Under the pieces are notes generated by a model. The model did no database searches. It worked only from the letters and a program-made list of their open reading frames with translations, and was not told the DNA's origin. Of a stretch of 8,830 bases of DNA, positions 1-7,017 are shown in pieces (position 1 is the first letter of the stretch; every line of letters begins with the position of its first letter). Position numbers and translations under genes: made by a program. Source of the stretch: Actinomycetota bacterium (lineage in GTDB: Bacteria > Actinomycetota > Thermoleophilia > Gaiellales > Gaiellaceae); the NCBI GenBank assembly GCA_013821525.1, contig JACDGR010000122.1:1-8830 (forward strand), given 5' to 3'.

Positions 1-182
1 GACGACAGCGGGAGGGCCGTGGCCTACCCCGACCCGAAGATCGTCACGGTGGCGGCGCCGATCAACCAGGTCAACGCGACTCGCCCACCCCACAGCGCCT
101 CCGCACGCTCAACGGCGCGCAAGCAGCCCTGCATCGTCATCCTCGAAGGCGGTCAACAACGGTCGCCGAGCTCGAGGATGTA
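1..182. other. Left-edge stretch, open in frame 3 but without a usable start
   Basis: No independent gene is convincing here. Frame 3 (the frame of the gene at 183) has no stop from base 3 onward and also no ATG, GTG or TTG before 183; the only CTG is at 129. The last codons before 183 read VAELEDV, which together with the following residues resembles the helix that normally precedes the first AlbA_2 motif. Frame 1 carries a short open frame from GTG 19 to TAG 213 with no recognisable similarity. The stretch may hold the lost or frameshifted 5' end of the next gene, or the tail of a gene lying further left. Confidence 0.4.
174..177 (+). promoter_or_regulatory. Ribosome binding site (GAGG) before TTG 183
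   Basis: GAGG lies 5 nt upstream of the TTG at 183. This is the main support for using that codon as the start, because no other ordinary start exists in the frame. Confidence 0.45.
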
Positions 183-1469
183 TTGCAGCGTGCTTATGAA
201 CGGCGAGATGTAGAGATTAAGGGCCCCGGCCCCTCCTCGGACAAGCACCTGTTCGCCAAGATTGCGAGAGCTGCCCTGGGCATGGGCAACCTTCGCGATG
301 GCGGGTACGTCGTCATCGGTATCGACGATAAGCGTCAGACGGCGATGCTTCCCGGACTCACCGAGGTCGATCTTGCATCCTGGCTGAATTATGACAACGT
401 GGCGGACGGACTTGCCCGGTTCAGCGACCCGCCGCTGCGGTTCGACGTCGCGAAACGATCCTTATCGAGCGGTGCTGAGGTGGCATTGTTGCGCGTCGAG
501 GAGTTCGAGGACGTCCCACACCTGTGCACCCGGGACTCCGGCTTAGACACCACGCGGCGAGGCGCGCTCTACATCCGAAGCCGCAAGTCACCCGCCACAA
601 CCGAGATCGCGTTGTCCAGCGAGCTGCGAGACATCCTCAGTCTGTCCACGCAGAAGGCGTTGCGTGACTTCGTGCAAACAGCCGGACGGGCCGGTCTCAC
701 CGTTTCCGAACGACAGGCCGGTGCCGACAGCTATCTGGAGCGACTCGATCGCGCATGGGACCGACCCGGCCGCGATGTCGAGGTGATCCGTAGTGTGGAC
801 AAGGTTCGAAGCCGCGGCCACTGGGAGATCCATGTCCGCCCCGCGGTGTTTGAGCCCGACCGCGTGCCCTACCGCGAGTTGGAGGAGACCCTAACGAGTG
901 CGGCGGTACGGCTGCGGGGTTGGCCCATGCCGTTCATAGATTACGGCCGCGACATGCTGCGGGGGACCGACTGGATTGGCAACGACATCGACGAGCCGCC
1001 GACCGGCCGCTATGAGACTTGGAGATTCCTCACCGACGGTGAGTTCGCCCAACTCACCGCCGTCGCGGCCGATTGGGGGCATAAGTTCGTGGGCGGCGAG
1101 GTACCCAAAGGTTTCGCGTCGGTGGTCACTGTAGTTGAGACGGTGTTCTTGATGACCGAGGTGTACGAGCTTGCCGCCCGCCTGGCGCTCGGCGCGGCCG
1201 GCGCCGACCCGATGCGCGTGGAAGTGCGATTGCACAATCTCGCCGGGCGGGCACTGATCCCCGGCCAGGTGGGCAGGACCTTCATGCTTCCGTATAAGGC
1301 GCCCCAAGGGGAATCGGTCGGTCAAGTCGGTGTCTACCCGCGGGATGAGCTGGTCGGGTCCGCGTCAGCGCTCGCGGTGTCAGCGTGCGAAGACTTCTTC
1401 GCCCGATTCGGCTGGCAGCCGAATCGATGGGAGATTGAGGCGGTGCAAAACCAGCTCAAGCAAGCGTGA
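183..1469 (+). CDS. AlbA_2/Schlafen-like putative nucleic-acid-binding protein
   Basis: The protein has 428 residues from TTG 183. The N-terminal ~145 residues follow the AlbA_2 (Schlafen AlbA_2) pattern: E11-I-K13 (the usual EFK position), a helix, then D39-G-G41 leading into the strand VVIGIDD (43-49). GALYIRSRKSPATTE (127-141) matches the usual GalYvR segment that closes the domain. AlbA_2 domains bind nucleic acid, and many bacterial versions occur in regulators or defence proteins. The C-terminal ~280 residues are not a domain I recognise. They include RLRGWPMPFID (243-253), GTDWIGNDID (261-270) and WRF (280-282), which look conserved rather than random. There is no signal peptide or membrane segment, so it is probably cytosolic. 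The real N-terminus may lie further left, since AlbA_2-like sequence continues upstream of 183. I am confident of the gene, fairly confident of the domain, and do not know the role. Confidence 0.85.
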   Translation: MQRAYERRDVEIKGPGPSSDKHLFAKIARAALGMGNLRDGGYVVIGIDDKRQTAMLPGLTEVDLASWLNYDNVADGLARFSDPPLRFDVAKRSLSSGAEVALLRVEEFEDVPHLCTRDSGLDTTRRGALYIRSRKSPATTEIALSSELRDILSLSTQKALRDFVQTAGRAGLTVSERQAGADSYLERLDRAWDRPGRDVEVIRSVDKVRSRGHWEIHVRPAVFEPDRVPYRELEETLTSAAVRLRGWPMPFIDYGRDMLRGTDWIGNDIDEPPTGRYETWRFLTDGEFAQLTAVAADWGHKFVGGEVPKGFASVVTVVETVFLMTEVYELAARLALGAAGADPMRVEVRLHNLAGRALIPGQVGRTFMLPYKAPQGESVGQVGVYPRDELVGSASALAVSACEDFFARFGWQPNRWEIEAVQNQLKQA

Positions 1470-1600
1470 TGCAGGTCACCCGGGTATGCCGTCCTCGCCG
1501 TCGGCCAAATACCAAGCTACGGACACCTCCTGCCAATCGTGAAGCACCAATTGCGTTCATTGGTTCTCGCGCATCTCGTCCTTTGCGGTCCCGGCCCCCC

Positions 1601-1629
1601 CGCGAACCTCAAGACCAACGAGGTTCGTG
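1601..1629. terminator. Inverted repeat / hairpin, possible terminator
   Basis: CGAACCTC (1603-1610) and GAGGTTCG (1620-1627) are perfect inverted copies around a 9-nt loop. A G-T wobble and a C-G pair extend the stem to 10 bp (1601-1629). It lies 130 nt after the stop of the AlbA_2-like gene and also overlaps the TGA (1609-1611) ending the minus-strand remnant. There is no T-run on either side. Terminators in high-GC actinobacteria often lack one, so a terminator role is possible but unproven. Confidence 0.4.
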
Positions 1630-1920
1630 ACGAGCGAGTGTCGTTCGCTTCCGGGGTCGGGCCGCTCGCTCGTCCCTCTGCTGATTGATCGCAGCCTCGT
1701 AGAACGCGTCAGCAAGGGCCATAATGACGGCGCCGATGCCAGGTCCGTCGTTGAAGAAGTAGTCGGCCACGGTGTTTTGGGCCTCCCTGTTGTCGACGAC
1801 CGCCTCAGTTACCGCCGCCGGAGAAGGCTGCGACTCAAGTAATTACTTGTTGGAGTTCACGAGGTGCATAGTGTGCAGCAGCTGCGGGTTCGGCAGGCCG
1901 GCTGCACGGTCGTTAACTCG
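1609..1920 (-). pseudogene. Decayed minus-strand coding remnant, family not recognised
   Basis: Read on the minus strand, bases 1842-1612 give a 77-codon open segment ending at TGA 1609-1611. It contains VADYFFNDGPGIGAVIMALA and shows strong third-position G/C preference (31 of 40 codons counted by hand over 1681-1800). It has no ATG, GTG or TTG near its beginning; the first GTG is at 1768-1770. In the same frame just upstream, 1920-1846 reads like a natural protein end (LPNPQLLHTMHLVNSNK) closed by TAA 1843-1845. The stop may be a nonsense mutation in one gene, or two gene ends may abut. The base composition says coding, the lack of a start says decayed. I do not recognise a family. Confidence 0.4.
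1629..1674. repeat. Perfect 10-bp inverted repeat with 26-nt loop
   Basis: GACGAGCGAG (1629-1638) is exactly inverted as CTCGCTCGTC (1665-1674). This dyad begins where the hairpin at 1601-1629 ends, so two hairpins stand back to back. It could be a second terminator arm, a protein-binding dyad or a remnant of a mobile-element end. It overlaps the minus-strand coding remnant. Confidence 0.5.
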
Positions 1921-1940
1921 ATATCGGTGACGGTGCCGCG

Positions 1941-1970
1941 CGAGCTCCCTTAGCCCTCGGCGGGAGCTCG
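1941..1970. repeat. Perfect 9-bp inverted repeat
   Basis: CGAGCTCCC (1941-1949) is exactly inverted as GGGAGCTCG (1962-1970), with a 12-nt loop. No T-run follows on either strand and no intact gene starts next to it, so whether it is a terminator, an operator or a chance dyad in GC-rich DNA is open. Confidence 0.4.
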
Positions 1971-2120
1971 TTCGGCGGAGATGCGTCGTGCAGGCGAGGC
2001 ATCGTCGCAGGCCGTCCGTCCTCGGGATGCTCTTCTACCGGTTCTCCTCCGAGAGCGTGACGGCCCAACTCCGAACAGGCCCGAGTGCAAGGCCGGTGAT
2101 GCCGACCTCGATTGGGCGGC

Positions 2121-2153
2121 TGGTCGCTGCCCCAGGACGGGACCAGCGACCGG
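2121..2153. repeat. Hairpin-forming inverted repeat
   Basis: GGTCGCTG (2122-2129) and CAGCGACC (2144-2151) are exact inverted copies separated by 14 nt. One T-G wobble and one C-G pair extend the stem to 10 bp. The dyad sits in gene-free DNA and its function is not apparent. Confidence 0.35.
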
Positions 2154-2432
2154 ATCTGCCCGGGTCTGTCGTGACAACAAGCTCAGCGCCCCCTGGCTGG
2201 GGAGCCTGGGGCTTGGAGCACCTGGGTGTCGTCGCGCCATGTCCCGGTGAGTTGGGTTGGTGCGTTGCCGCCGCCCGTCGGGGATGGTTAAGGGGCGAAG
2301 CATCGTGATCGTCGCGGCAACGACCGCAAACTTGTGCCTCCTTGGGCGGCAGACTGGGGTCAAGGTAGGAGCAGGGGTTTCATGACGCGGCGTTGGCCTA
2401 AGGCGTTGTAGCCCCCAGTGGCGTGGTCAAGG

Positions 2433-3256
2433 CTACTTGTCTGAATGATGAGTACATGGGTGATGCCTCGACTGGGCACCTTCCTCCGACCTATGTGCTC
2501 GGCATGGTCGACTGCGATCCGTGTGGCGTCCGACTCGAGCCCATACGCGCGGTTCATTGCGGACCACTCTGGAGTTGTTCGAAAGCGTCCTCGATTCGGC
2601 GGCTAAGTTGGACCCGTACGCGCCTATTAGATATCTTAGAGCACCATGCGCGCGCCTTCGCGACGGCTGGTCACAGTCAAAGTCGGTGGCGTGTAAATCC
2701 TCTATCGACGCCCAACGTTGATACGTTTCAGCGATTCGCCCAGCTGCTGCTGGTGAGCCATCCTGGAAGAATTTCACCGCTTCGCCGTAGAGGCGCCTCG
2801 CGAACTCACCCAATTCCATCGTGACCGCTGCGAGCCCTCTGGTGCAGAATGCTCTCTCTAAGGGATCGTCACGAATTCGCTCGAGGGCCGCCTGATAGGA
2901 ATGCGCGCGCGATCGAAGCGGCCTGCGCGAGAATAGTTGTCAGCCAAGGTTCTGTGTTGAGCCGGAGACAGACCATTTCGGAGCTTGCCTCCGAGCATCG
3001 TAGCCTCGGCGGTGAGCATTTGCCTCCGATGGTTGGCTGTTATCGCTAGCAGGCTGGGCACCGCCTCGCCAGCGGCGTCCTTGTGATGCTCAAGCGTGTC
3101 GATCTCATAGTTCAGCCGGCCCAGGTCATCCATCAGCACGGCCAGGCGTCGCTCGATTTCACGCCTCGTATCGCGGCGCCTTTGAAGTGTGCCCACGATC
3201 GAGACCGCAAGTGCGGCAACACCGATGAGGAGCGGCCAAACCCCAGTCGGACTCAT
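2433..3256 (-). pseudogene. Frameshifted membrane-anchored coiled-coil/helical-repeat protein
   Basis: The gene starts at ATG 3254-3256. Residues 7-24 (WPLLIGVAALAVSIVGTL) form one membrane segment, followed by the basic stretch QRRRDTRR, so the rest should face the cytoplasm. Residues ~30-60 are charged and coiled-coil-like (IERRLAVLMDDLGRLNYEID). LADNYSRAGRFDRA (104-117) looks like a TPR-type helix pair. The frame then ends early (TAG about 2858). A second minus-strand frame continues the same style of protein: SYQAALERIRDDPLERAF, then ELGEFARRLYGEAVKFF and RIAETYQRWASIE, down to about 2610, with its stop at 2433. The break lies in GCGCGCGCG at 2903-2911. Removing one CG unit gives a continuous FDRAHSYQAALERIRDDPL. 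This architecture (one membrane helix, coiled coil, TPR-like repeats) occurs in uncharacterised bacterial proteins of unknown role. The C-terminal end is uncertain. It is probably inactive unless the shift is an assembly error or phase-variable. Confidence 0.7.
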
Positions 3257-3844
3257 TTCTGCCTCCGATCAACTCGCATGACGACCGGCATCACTGGAGG
3301 GATTTTGCTCCAGACGATCAACGAAAGCGAGTCTGCGTCGTGGGCTCAAGCCGCCCGGGTCGAGCCGAAGCGGTCATCCGCGCCTGCTCGCAGGTCCGGT
3401 TCGCATCAAGGACGACGACCAGGCAAGGCTTGCCGCGCGACGAGGCCGAAATCGTACATGACGAGCAACAGGGCGAGTACGAGCTTCAGCCCAACCCCCG
3501 AGATTGCGTCGGGTGACGCTGCCGCCCGCCCGCTTCTTGCTCGCCCGTGCGAGCGTATTGGTCGCGAACGCCGCGCACAGGATGGCTGATGGGCACAGCT
3601 GGCGACACCCGCCGCCGCACGGCCAATCCATGCGACCGCTGGCACCGGCGGGCAGGTCGGACGTCACGGCGAACCCGGAAGGCAAGGGCCCCGAACTTTC
3701 GTCGGAGAGCCAGTCTTATCAATTTGCGAATGGGAGAGGGGTCGGCCTTTTGGGCGCGGTGTTCGCCACCGGTAGAGGTTGGGGCTTGTTCTCGAGCGGC
3801 CTGTGGGCTGAATCGTCTATTGCTCCTATATCCGTCCACTTATC
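3257..3844. other. Gap with no convincing gene
   Basis: This 588-nt stretch separates the stop of the Type IIL enzyme gene from the start of the frameshifted membrane-protein gene; both read leftward. Open frames exist on both strands, but most are Arg/Pro/Ser/Gly-rich without motifs. The only hint of a protein is a minus-strand hydrophobic run, LKLVLALLLVMYDFGLVA at about 3433-3490, in a 79-residue frame whose first 50 residues look non-natural; it might be the tail of a lost membrane protein. A small perfect dyad (GCTCGC/GCGAGC, 3539-3554) is present. I see no clear terminator after the enzyme gene. Confidence 0.4.
3262..3266 (-). promoter_or_regulatory. Ribosome binding site of the frameshifted membrane-protein gene
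   Basis: On the minus strand GGAGG lies 5 nt before the ATG at 3254-3256. It fixes that start and shows that the gene was translated before the frame broke. Confidence 0.6.
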
Positions 3845-6670
3845 TTATGGCATCAAGCGGTAATCGCTCACTCGCGTTCCGGTAAGGCCCCCGGCGCCAG
3901 GCCCGCGTGCAATCTCGGGGTGCGCGGCCACATCTTGATTGAGCGCGAGTAGCTGCGTCAGAATGTCGTCCGTGGCATCGAAATTGTACGCGGCGAGGAC
4001 ATTCCGATCTAGCTTGTCATGCAGGTCGCGCAACTTACTCTTTCCTGGCTGACGTAGTGCGTCGTACTGGCGGGCCAGGTCTATTCCCTTGGCAAGATGC
4101 CCTGCTCGCAGATCCAAGATTTCTTTGACTGTGGCAACAATTTTCTGCACCTCGGCAGTGCTGGGTGCCTGTGGCCAGGGGAATGAGTCGAAGACTGTTG
4201 TGGAGGTATATCGCAGATCCGCCTTCAAGCGGGAGCAGCGGGCCTCGAACCAAGACCGGTGAATTCCGGAAGATAGAATCCCGAAGCTGTAATCATCGTC
4301 GAGCGTGCAGAGGCTCATTGAATCGCCGGGTCGTATCGATGGGTCAACAAAGGTGAATACCGTCAAGCGATTCTCGCTGGCGTGACGGCTTGTGGCGATA
4401 TATCTGTCGAGCTTCGCAATCTGGTCGATCAGGTCGCCGCGGCGTCGCCACTGTTGCCACCATGTCTCCATAGAGTCCAAATTAGCGGAAACTGGCTTAA
4501 ACTCTGGGTTGCTGGCTTTTCCTATTGCGTTTTGTTCCGCCTCGCGTTTGACTAGTCTTTCTCTCTCTGGGAGTACGAACATGCGCAGGTGTTCGAAGGC
4601 TCCCTTTGCTTCAAGCTGTGCATCAAGGACGTCCTCGTGCGGTATGTCGATCACCCATCGCGCAGGTCCGAGCTTGTGAAGTAAGTCGATGCCACCTAGA
4701 AAGGGATGGAGCACCTTCGCGCTGCCAGGATCCTTGGCAACAAGAGCTCGCGCTTCAGTGGGGGAGAGCGTGTAACCCTTGGTGATTCCAGTGGTTTGGC
4801 CTTGATGAATCACCTTTGGTCTTCTGTTGACAGGCAAGGGCTTCGCTCGTGCGACATCGACGTCGGGGGATAATGACGCGGGTATGTGCGGGAGCTCAAG
4901 TCGAAGATTGCCATCCTTGAGCCATAGGACCTTCGGCATGATATCGGTGTCCTTGGTCCAGTTCACAATCGAAACGTGCACCACCGCGTCACCCGACCAC
5001 GGTTGACTGGACACGGCGTCGTGGATCACTCCACCGTGATCGACAATGTAATCTAGCGACACTTTACGCGAGGACGTCTCTCGGATGCTGTTCGTCGCCA
5101 CGTAACCAGCCCGCCCTCCGGGCGGAAGATGATCCTGGGTACGTGGGAACCAGTAGCAGACGAAGTCCGAGACTCCACCAATGCTGGGGTATTCCTTCGC
5201 GAGCCGCTGCGTGTAGCCGGATCCCAGACCTTCGACCATCCTTCGACGTCCCAGATACGGCGGGTTGCCGATGATGGCGTGGGCAATTGGCCACTGAGTG
5301 AAGAGAGCATCGGCGGCGACAATCGAGCCATCGAGGTTGTCCAGCGGTAAGACCTCCTGATCGTCGCCGAGTTCGTCAGAGGCCAACTTCTTTGCCATCA
5401 TCATCGTGACCTTCGCGACCTCGACCGCGAAGGGGTTACGGTCGATCCCGTAGAAGTGGTCCGGAGTTACGTAGCCAAGGGTTTGCTGAATACTGTCCCG
5501 CTTCGTGCGCTCAGCCAGCAGCGTCGACGTCTCGTGTTCGAGTCGACGCATCTCGCGATAGGCGACATAGAGAAAATTGCCTGAGCCGCACGCGGGGTCA
5601 AGCACGCGATACGACAGCATGTCGCCGAGGATTTTCTGGAGGTCGGCCTGCGTGCGTGCCGCCTGGATGCGTTCCCGCCATGGCCGCACGATTGTTGGCA
5701 TCACCACCTTGATGATGTCGGCTTGGCTCGTGAAGTGAGCACCCTGAGCGTGACGCTCATCGGCCGCCATAGATCCCTCGAAGAGGGTTCCAAAAATCTC
5801 AGGGCGAACGGCTGACCAGTCCATGAACGCAGCTTCGCGCAGGACATCTAGTTCGCTGGTCGTGAGGTTGAAGGCGGGGACCTCGGCGAAGATGCCGCCG
5901 TTAAAGTAAGGTGTGCCCTTGTAGCGCCCGCCAGCGGTGACACCTGCGGTGTCCATCTGACGGAAAAGATTGAACAGTAAATCGAATGCATCATCGCCTG
6001 ACACGGAGTCGGTCAGGGCGCGGGTGAAGTACTTGTTCGGAAGCAGTCCAACGTCTTCCGCGAACATCGCGATGATGGATTGCAGGACGAAGCGTTGGGC
6101 TTCTTCTCGCGCAATTCCACGGCCGTGAAGCTCAAGAAACACTCGAGCGACCTTGCCTGCGGCTTCACGTGTGACGGCAACCAGGTCATTGCCGAAGATC
6201 GGCGTTTCCGGCGTGGGCAACATGAATCCCAGCGCCTCGGAGCGGGTCGGGAGATCATCGAGCGGGATTCGGTCGACTGGCGCGTCCATCTGGCGCTCGA
6301 AATCGTAGATCCACAGCTCGTCGAAGTTGCATAGGAGGACGTAGCGCGGACGGTCGGGCACGAGGTCGGCCCAGTAGTCGAAGGCCTGTCGATAGTGACG
6401 TGACAGGTCGACGCCCGCTTTCTTCATCTCGACCAAGCATCGCGGCTTCCACACCAGGTCGGCGAACGCTGTACCTTTAGCGTCGGTCTTCTTGATCCGC
6501 ATCTCAAGCTTCGCGCCGACCTCGGCGACCCCCGGATGACCGAATGCTTGGAAGAGTCGGTCCAGGAATACCTGCGCTTCGCCCTTCTCGTCGCCGGTCA
6601 GGTACTCGCGGCGATACAGAACGAACTCGGCAAGGTCAGCTCTGAGCGAGTCCGGCGTTGGGGTCGTCAC
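3845..6670 (-). CDS. MmeI-like Type IIL restriction-modification enzyme
   Basis: This 941-residue single-chain enzyme should cut DNA at a distance from its target and protect the host by N6-adenine methylation of one strand, using S-adenosylmethionine. Domain order matches the MmeI family (about 920 residues). The PD-(D/E)XK nuclease has D71, E81 and K83 within FADLVWKPRCLVEMKK, preceded by conserved GEAQVFLDRLFQAFG (30-44). A helical spacer covers about 150-290. FNGGIF (256-261) and IFGTLFEGS (292-300) lead to methyltransferase motif X GAHFTS (310-315), motif I DPACGSGNF (358-366), an acidic residue in YGIDRNP (407-413) and catalytic motif IV NPPY (469-472). The target-recognition domain spans about 618-832 and ends in the typical RYTSTTVFDSFPWP; a helical C-terminus follows. 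All catalytic residues are present, so it is probably active. GTG is the start (6668-6670). There is no separate methylase, specificity or controller gene nearby, as expected for this type. The target sequence cannot be read from the protein by eye. Confidence 0.93.
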   Translation of the reverse strand: MTTPTPDSLRADLAEFVLYRREYLTGDEKGEAQVFLDRLFQAFGHPGVAEVGAKLEMRIKKTDAKGTAFADLVWKPRCLVEMKKAGVDLSRHYRQAFDYWADLVPDRPRYVLLCNFDELWIYDFERQMDAPVDRIPLDDLPTRSEALGFMLPTPETPIFGNDLVAVTREAAGKVARVFLELHGRGIAREEAQRFVLQSIIAMFAEDVGLLPNKYFTRALTDSVSGDDAFDLLFNLFRQMDTAGVTAGGRYKGTPYFNGGIFAEVPAFNLTTSELDVLREAAFMDWSAVRPEIFGTLFEGSMAADERHAQGAHFTSQADIIKVVMPTIVRPWRERIQAARTQADLQKILGDMLSYRVLDPACGSGNFLYVAYREMRRLEHETSTLLAERTKRDSIQQTLGYVTPDHFYGIDRNPFAVEVAKVTMMMAKKLASDELGDDQEVLPLDNLDGSIVAADALFTQWPIAHAIIGNPPYLGRRRMVEGLGSGYTQRLAKEYPSIGGVSDFVCYWFPRTQDHLPPGGRAGYVATNSIRETSSRKVSLDYIVDHGGVIHDAVSSQPWSGDAVVHVSIVNWTKDTDIMPKVLWLKDGNLRLELPHIPASLSPDVDVARAKPLPVNRRPKVIHQGQTTGITKGYTLSPTEARALVAKDPGSAKVLHPFLGGIDLLHKLGPARWVIDIPHEDVLDAQLEAKGAFEHLRMFVLPERERLVKREAEQNAIGKASNPEFKPVSANLDSMETWWQQWRRRGDLIDQIAKLDRYIATSRHASENRLTVFTFVDPSIRPGDSMSLCTLDDDYSFGILSSGIHRSWFEARCSRLKADLRYTSTTVFDSFPWPQAPSTAEVQKIVATVKEILDLRAGHLAKGIDLARQYDALRQPGKSKLRDLHDKLDRNVLAAYNFDATDDILTQLLALNQDVAAHPEIARGPGAGGLTGTRVSDYRLMP
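4175..4819 (-). other. Target-recognition domain region of the Type IIL enzyme, lower in GC
   Basis: This part of the gene encodes roughly residues 618-832, the region that in the MmeI family reads the DNA target for both cutting and methylation. Its G+C is visibly lower than elsewhere: 29 of 60 at 4501-4560 and 31 of 60 at 4801-4860, against 38 of 60 in the nuclease part at 6361-6420 (hand counts). One sub-stretch, 4381-4440, is higher at 35 of 60. The boundaries are estimates from the protein pattern. Confidence 0.5.
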
Positions 6671-6700
6671 CCACTCACCGTAAGGGTAGCTGCCGAGTCA

Positions 6701-6729
6701 CTGATAGTTGGTGTCGCGCGACTTGTCAA
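6701..6729 (-). promoter_or_regulatory. Sigma70-type promoter of the Type IIL enzyme gene
   Basis: On the minus strand a perfect TTGACA (6729-6724) is followed, after exactly 17 nt, by TATCAG (6706-6701), which matches four of six positions of TATAAT. Transcription would start near 6694, leaving a leader of about 25 nt before the GTG at 6670. The leader contains GGTGAG just before the start, a weak ribosome binding site. The promoter faces the enzyme gene and suggests constitutive, self-contained expression. Confidence 0.65.
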
Positions 6730-6903
6730 CGCAACGTGGCCGATTGCAGGGACACGATGACCTTCGGCCCATCCGGCCATAGCTTGATCGTCTCCGGCTA
6801 CCGCGCACAGCGCGCTGAGTCAGTTAGTCAGACGGGAGGATGGTCAGCCGCCTTCAAAATCCAACCCATGCCGATACTGCTCGACACGCCGAGCTGCGAC
6901 GCC

Positions 6904-7017
6904 TCATCGTTCGCCGGGCCGTTCGAGCGGGTCAGCGGCTTGCCGGGATACCTACCTGCCCGCGGCATCGTTCGTTGGGTGACGCCGCGGCTGGTCGGGG
7001 AGCTCGAATACCGGTCG
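6904..7017 (+). pseudogene. Relic of an ATP-dependent DNA ligase C-terminus (OB-fold)
   Basis: In frame 1 the residues SFAGPFERVSGLPG followed by ARGIVRWVTPRLVGELEYR resemble the C-terminal oligonucleotide-binding fold of actinobacterial ATP-dependent ligases of the LigC/LigD type, where a block close to A-R-G-x-x-W-V-x-P-x-L-V-G-E-V-E-Y-R is characteristic. Expected flanking parts (nucleotidyltransferase domain with KxDG upstream; a later block around LRHPxxxGLR) are absent or out of frame. The similarity is recognised by eye over about 20 residues only. If right, it is a fragment left by a deletion or insertion event. Confidence 0.35.

Larger units (their letters stand above)
1470..2432. 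other. Gene-poor stretch with hairpins and decayed coding sequence
   Basis: No intact gene is convincing between the AlbA_2-like gene and the frameshifted membrane-protein gene. The stretch holds several inverted repeats (1601-1629, 1629-1674, 1941-1970, 2121-2153) and a minus-strand coding remnant at about 1609-1920. From about 1950 to 2430 both strands give open frames of 65-137 residues, but these are rich in Arg, Pro, Ser and Gly, lack recognisable motifs and overlap each other, as expected of GC-rich non-coding DNA. Confidence 0.55.

Noticed and set aside
891..1325. Minus-strand open frames inside the AlbA_2-like gene
   Set aside because: Fully antisense to a well-supported gene; composition is Arg/His/Pro-rich without recognisable domains.
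1950..2363. 137-residue minus-strand open frame
   Set aside because: Dominated by Arg, Pro, Ser and Ala with no secondary-structure pattern, motif or convincing ribosome binding site, and it overlaps similar frames on the other strand.
3083..3589. 168-residue plus-strand open frame
   Set aside because: It overlaps the 5' part of the minus-strand membrane-protein gene, which has a membrane segment and a good ribosome binding site. The plus frame has low-complexity, non-natural composition.
3845..6670. Assignment as BREX PglX or DISARM DrmMI methyltransferase
   Set aside because: Those are methyltransferase components with required partner genes (PglZ, BrxC, or DrmA and DrmB), none of which is here. 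This protein has an N-terminal PD-(D/E)XK nuclease and ends like MmeI-type enzymes.
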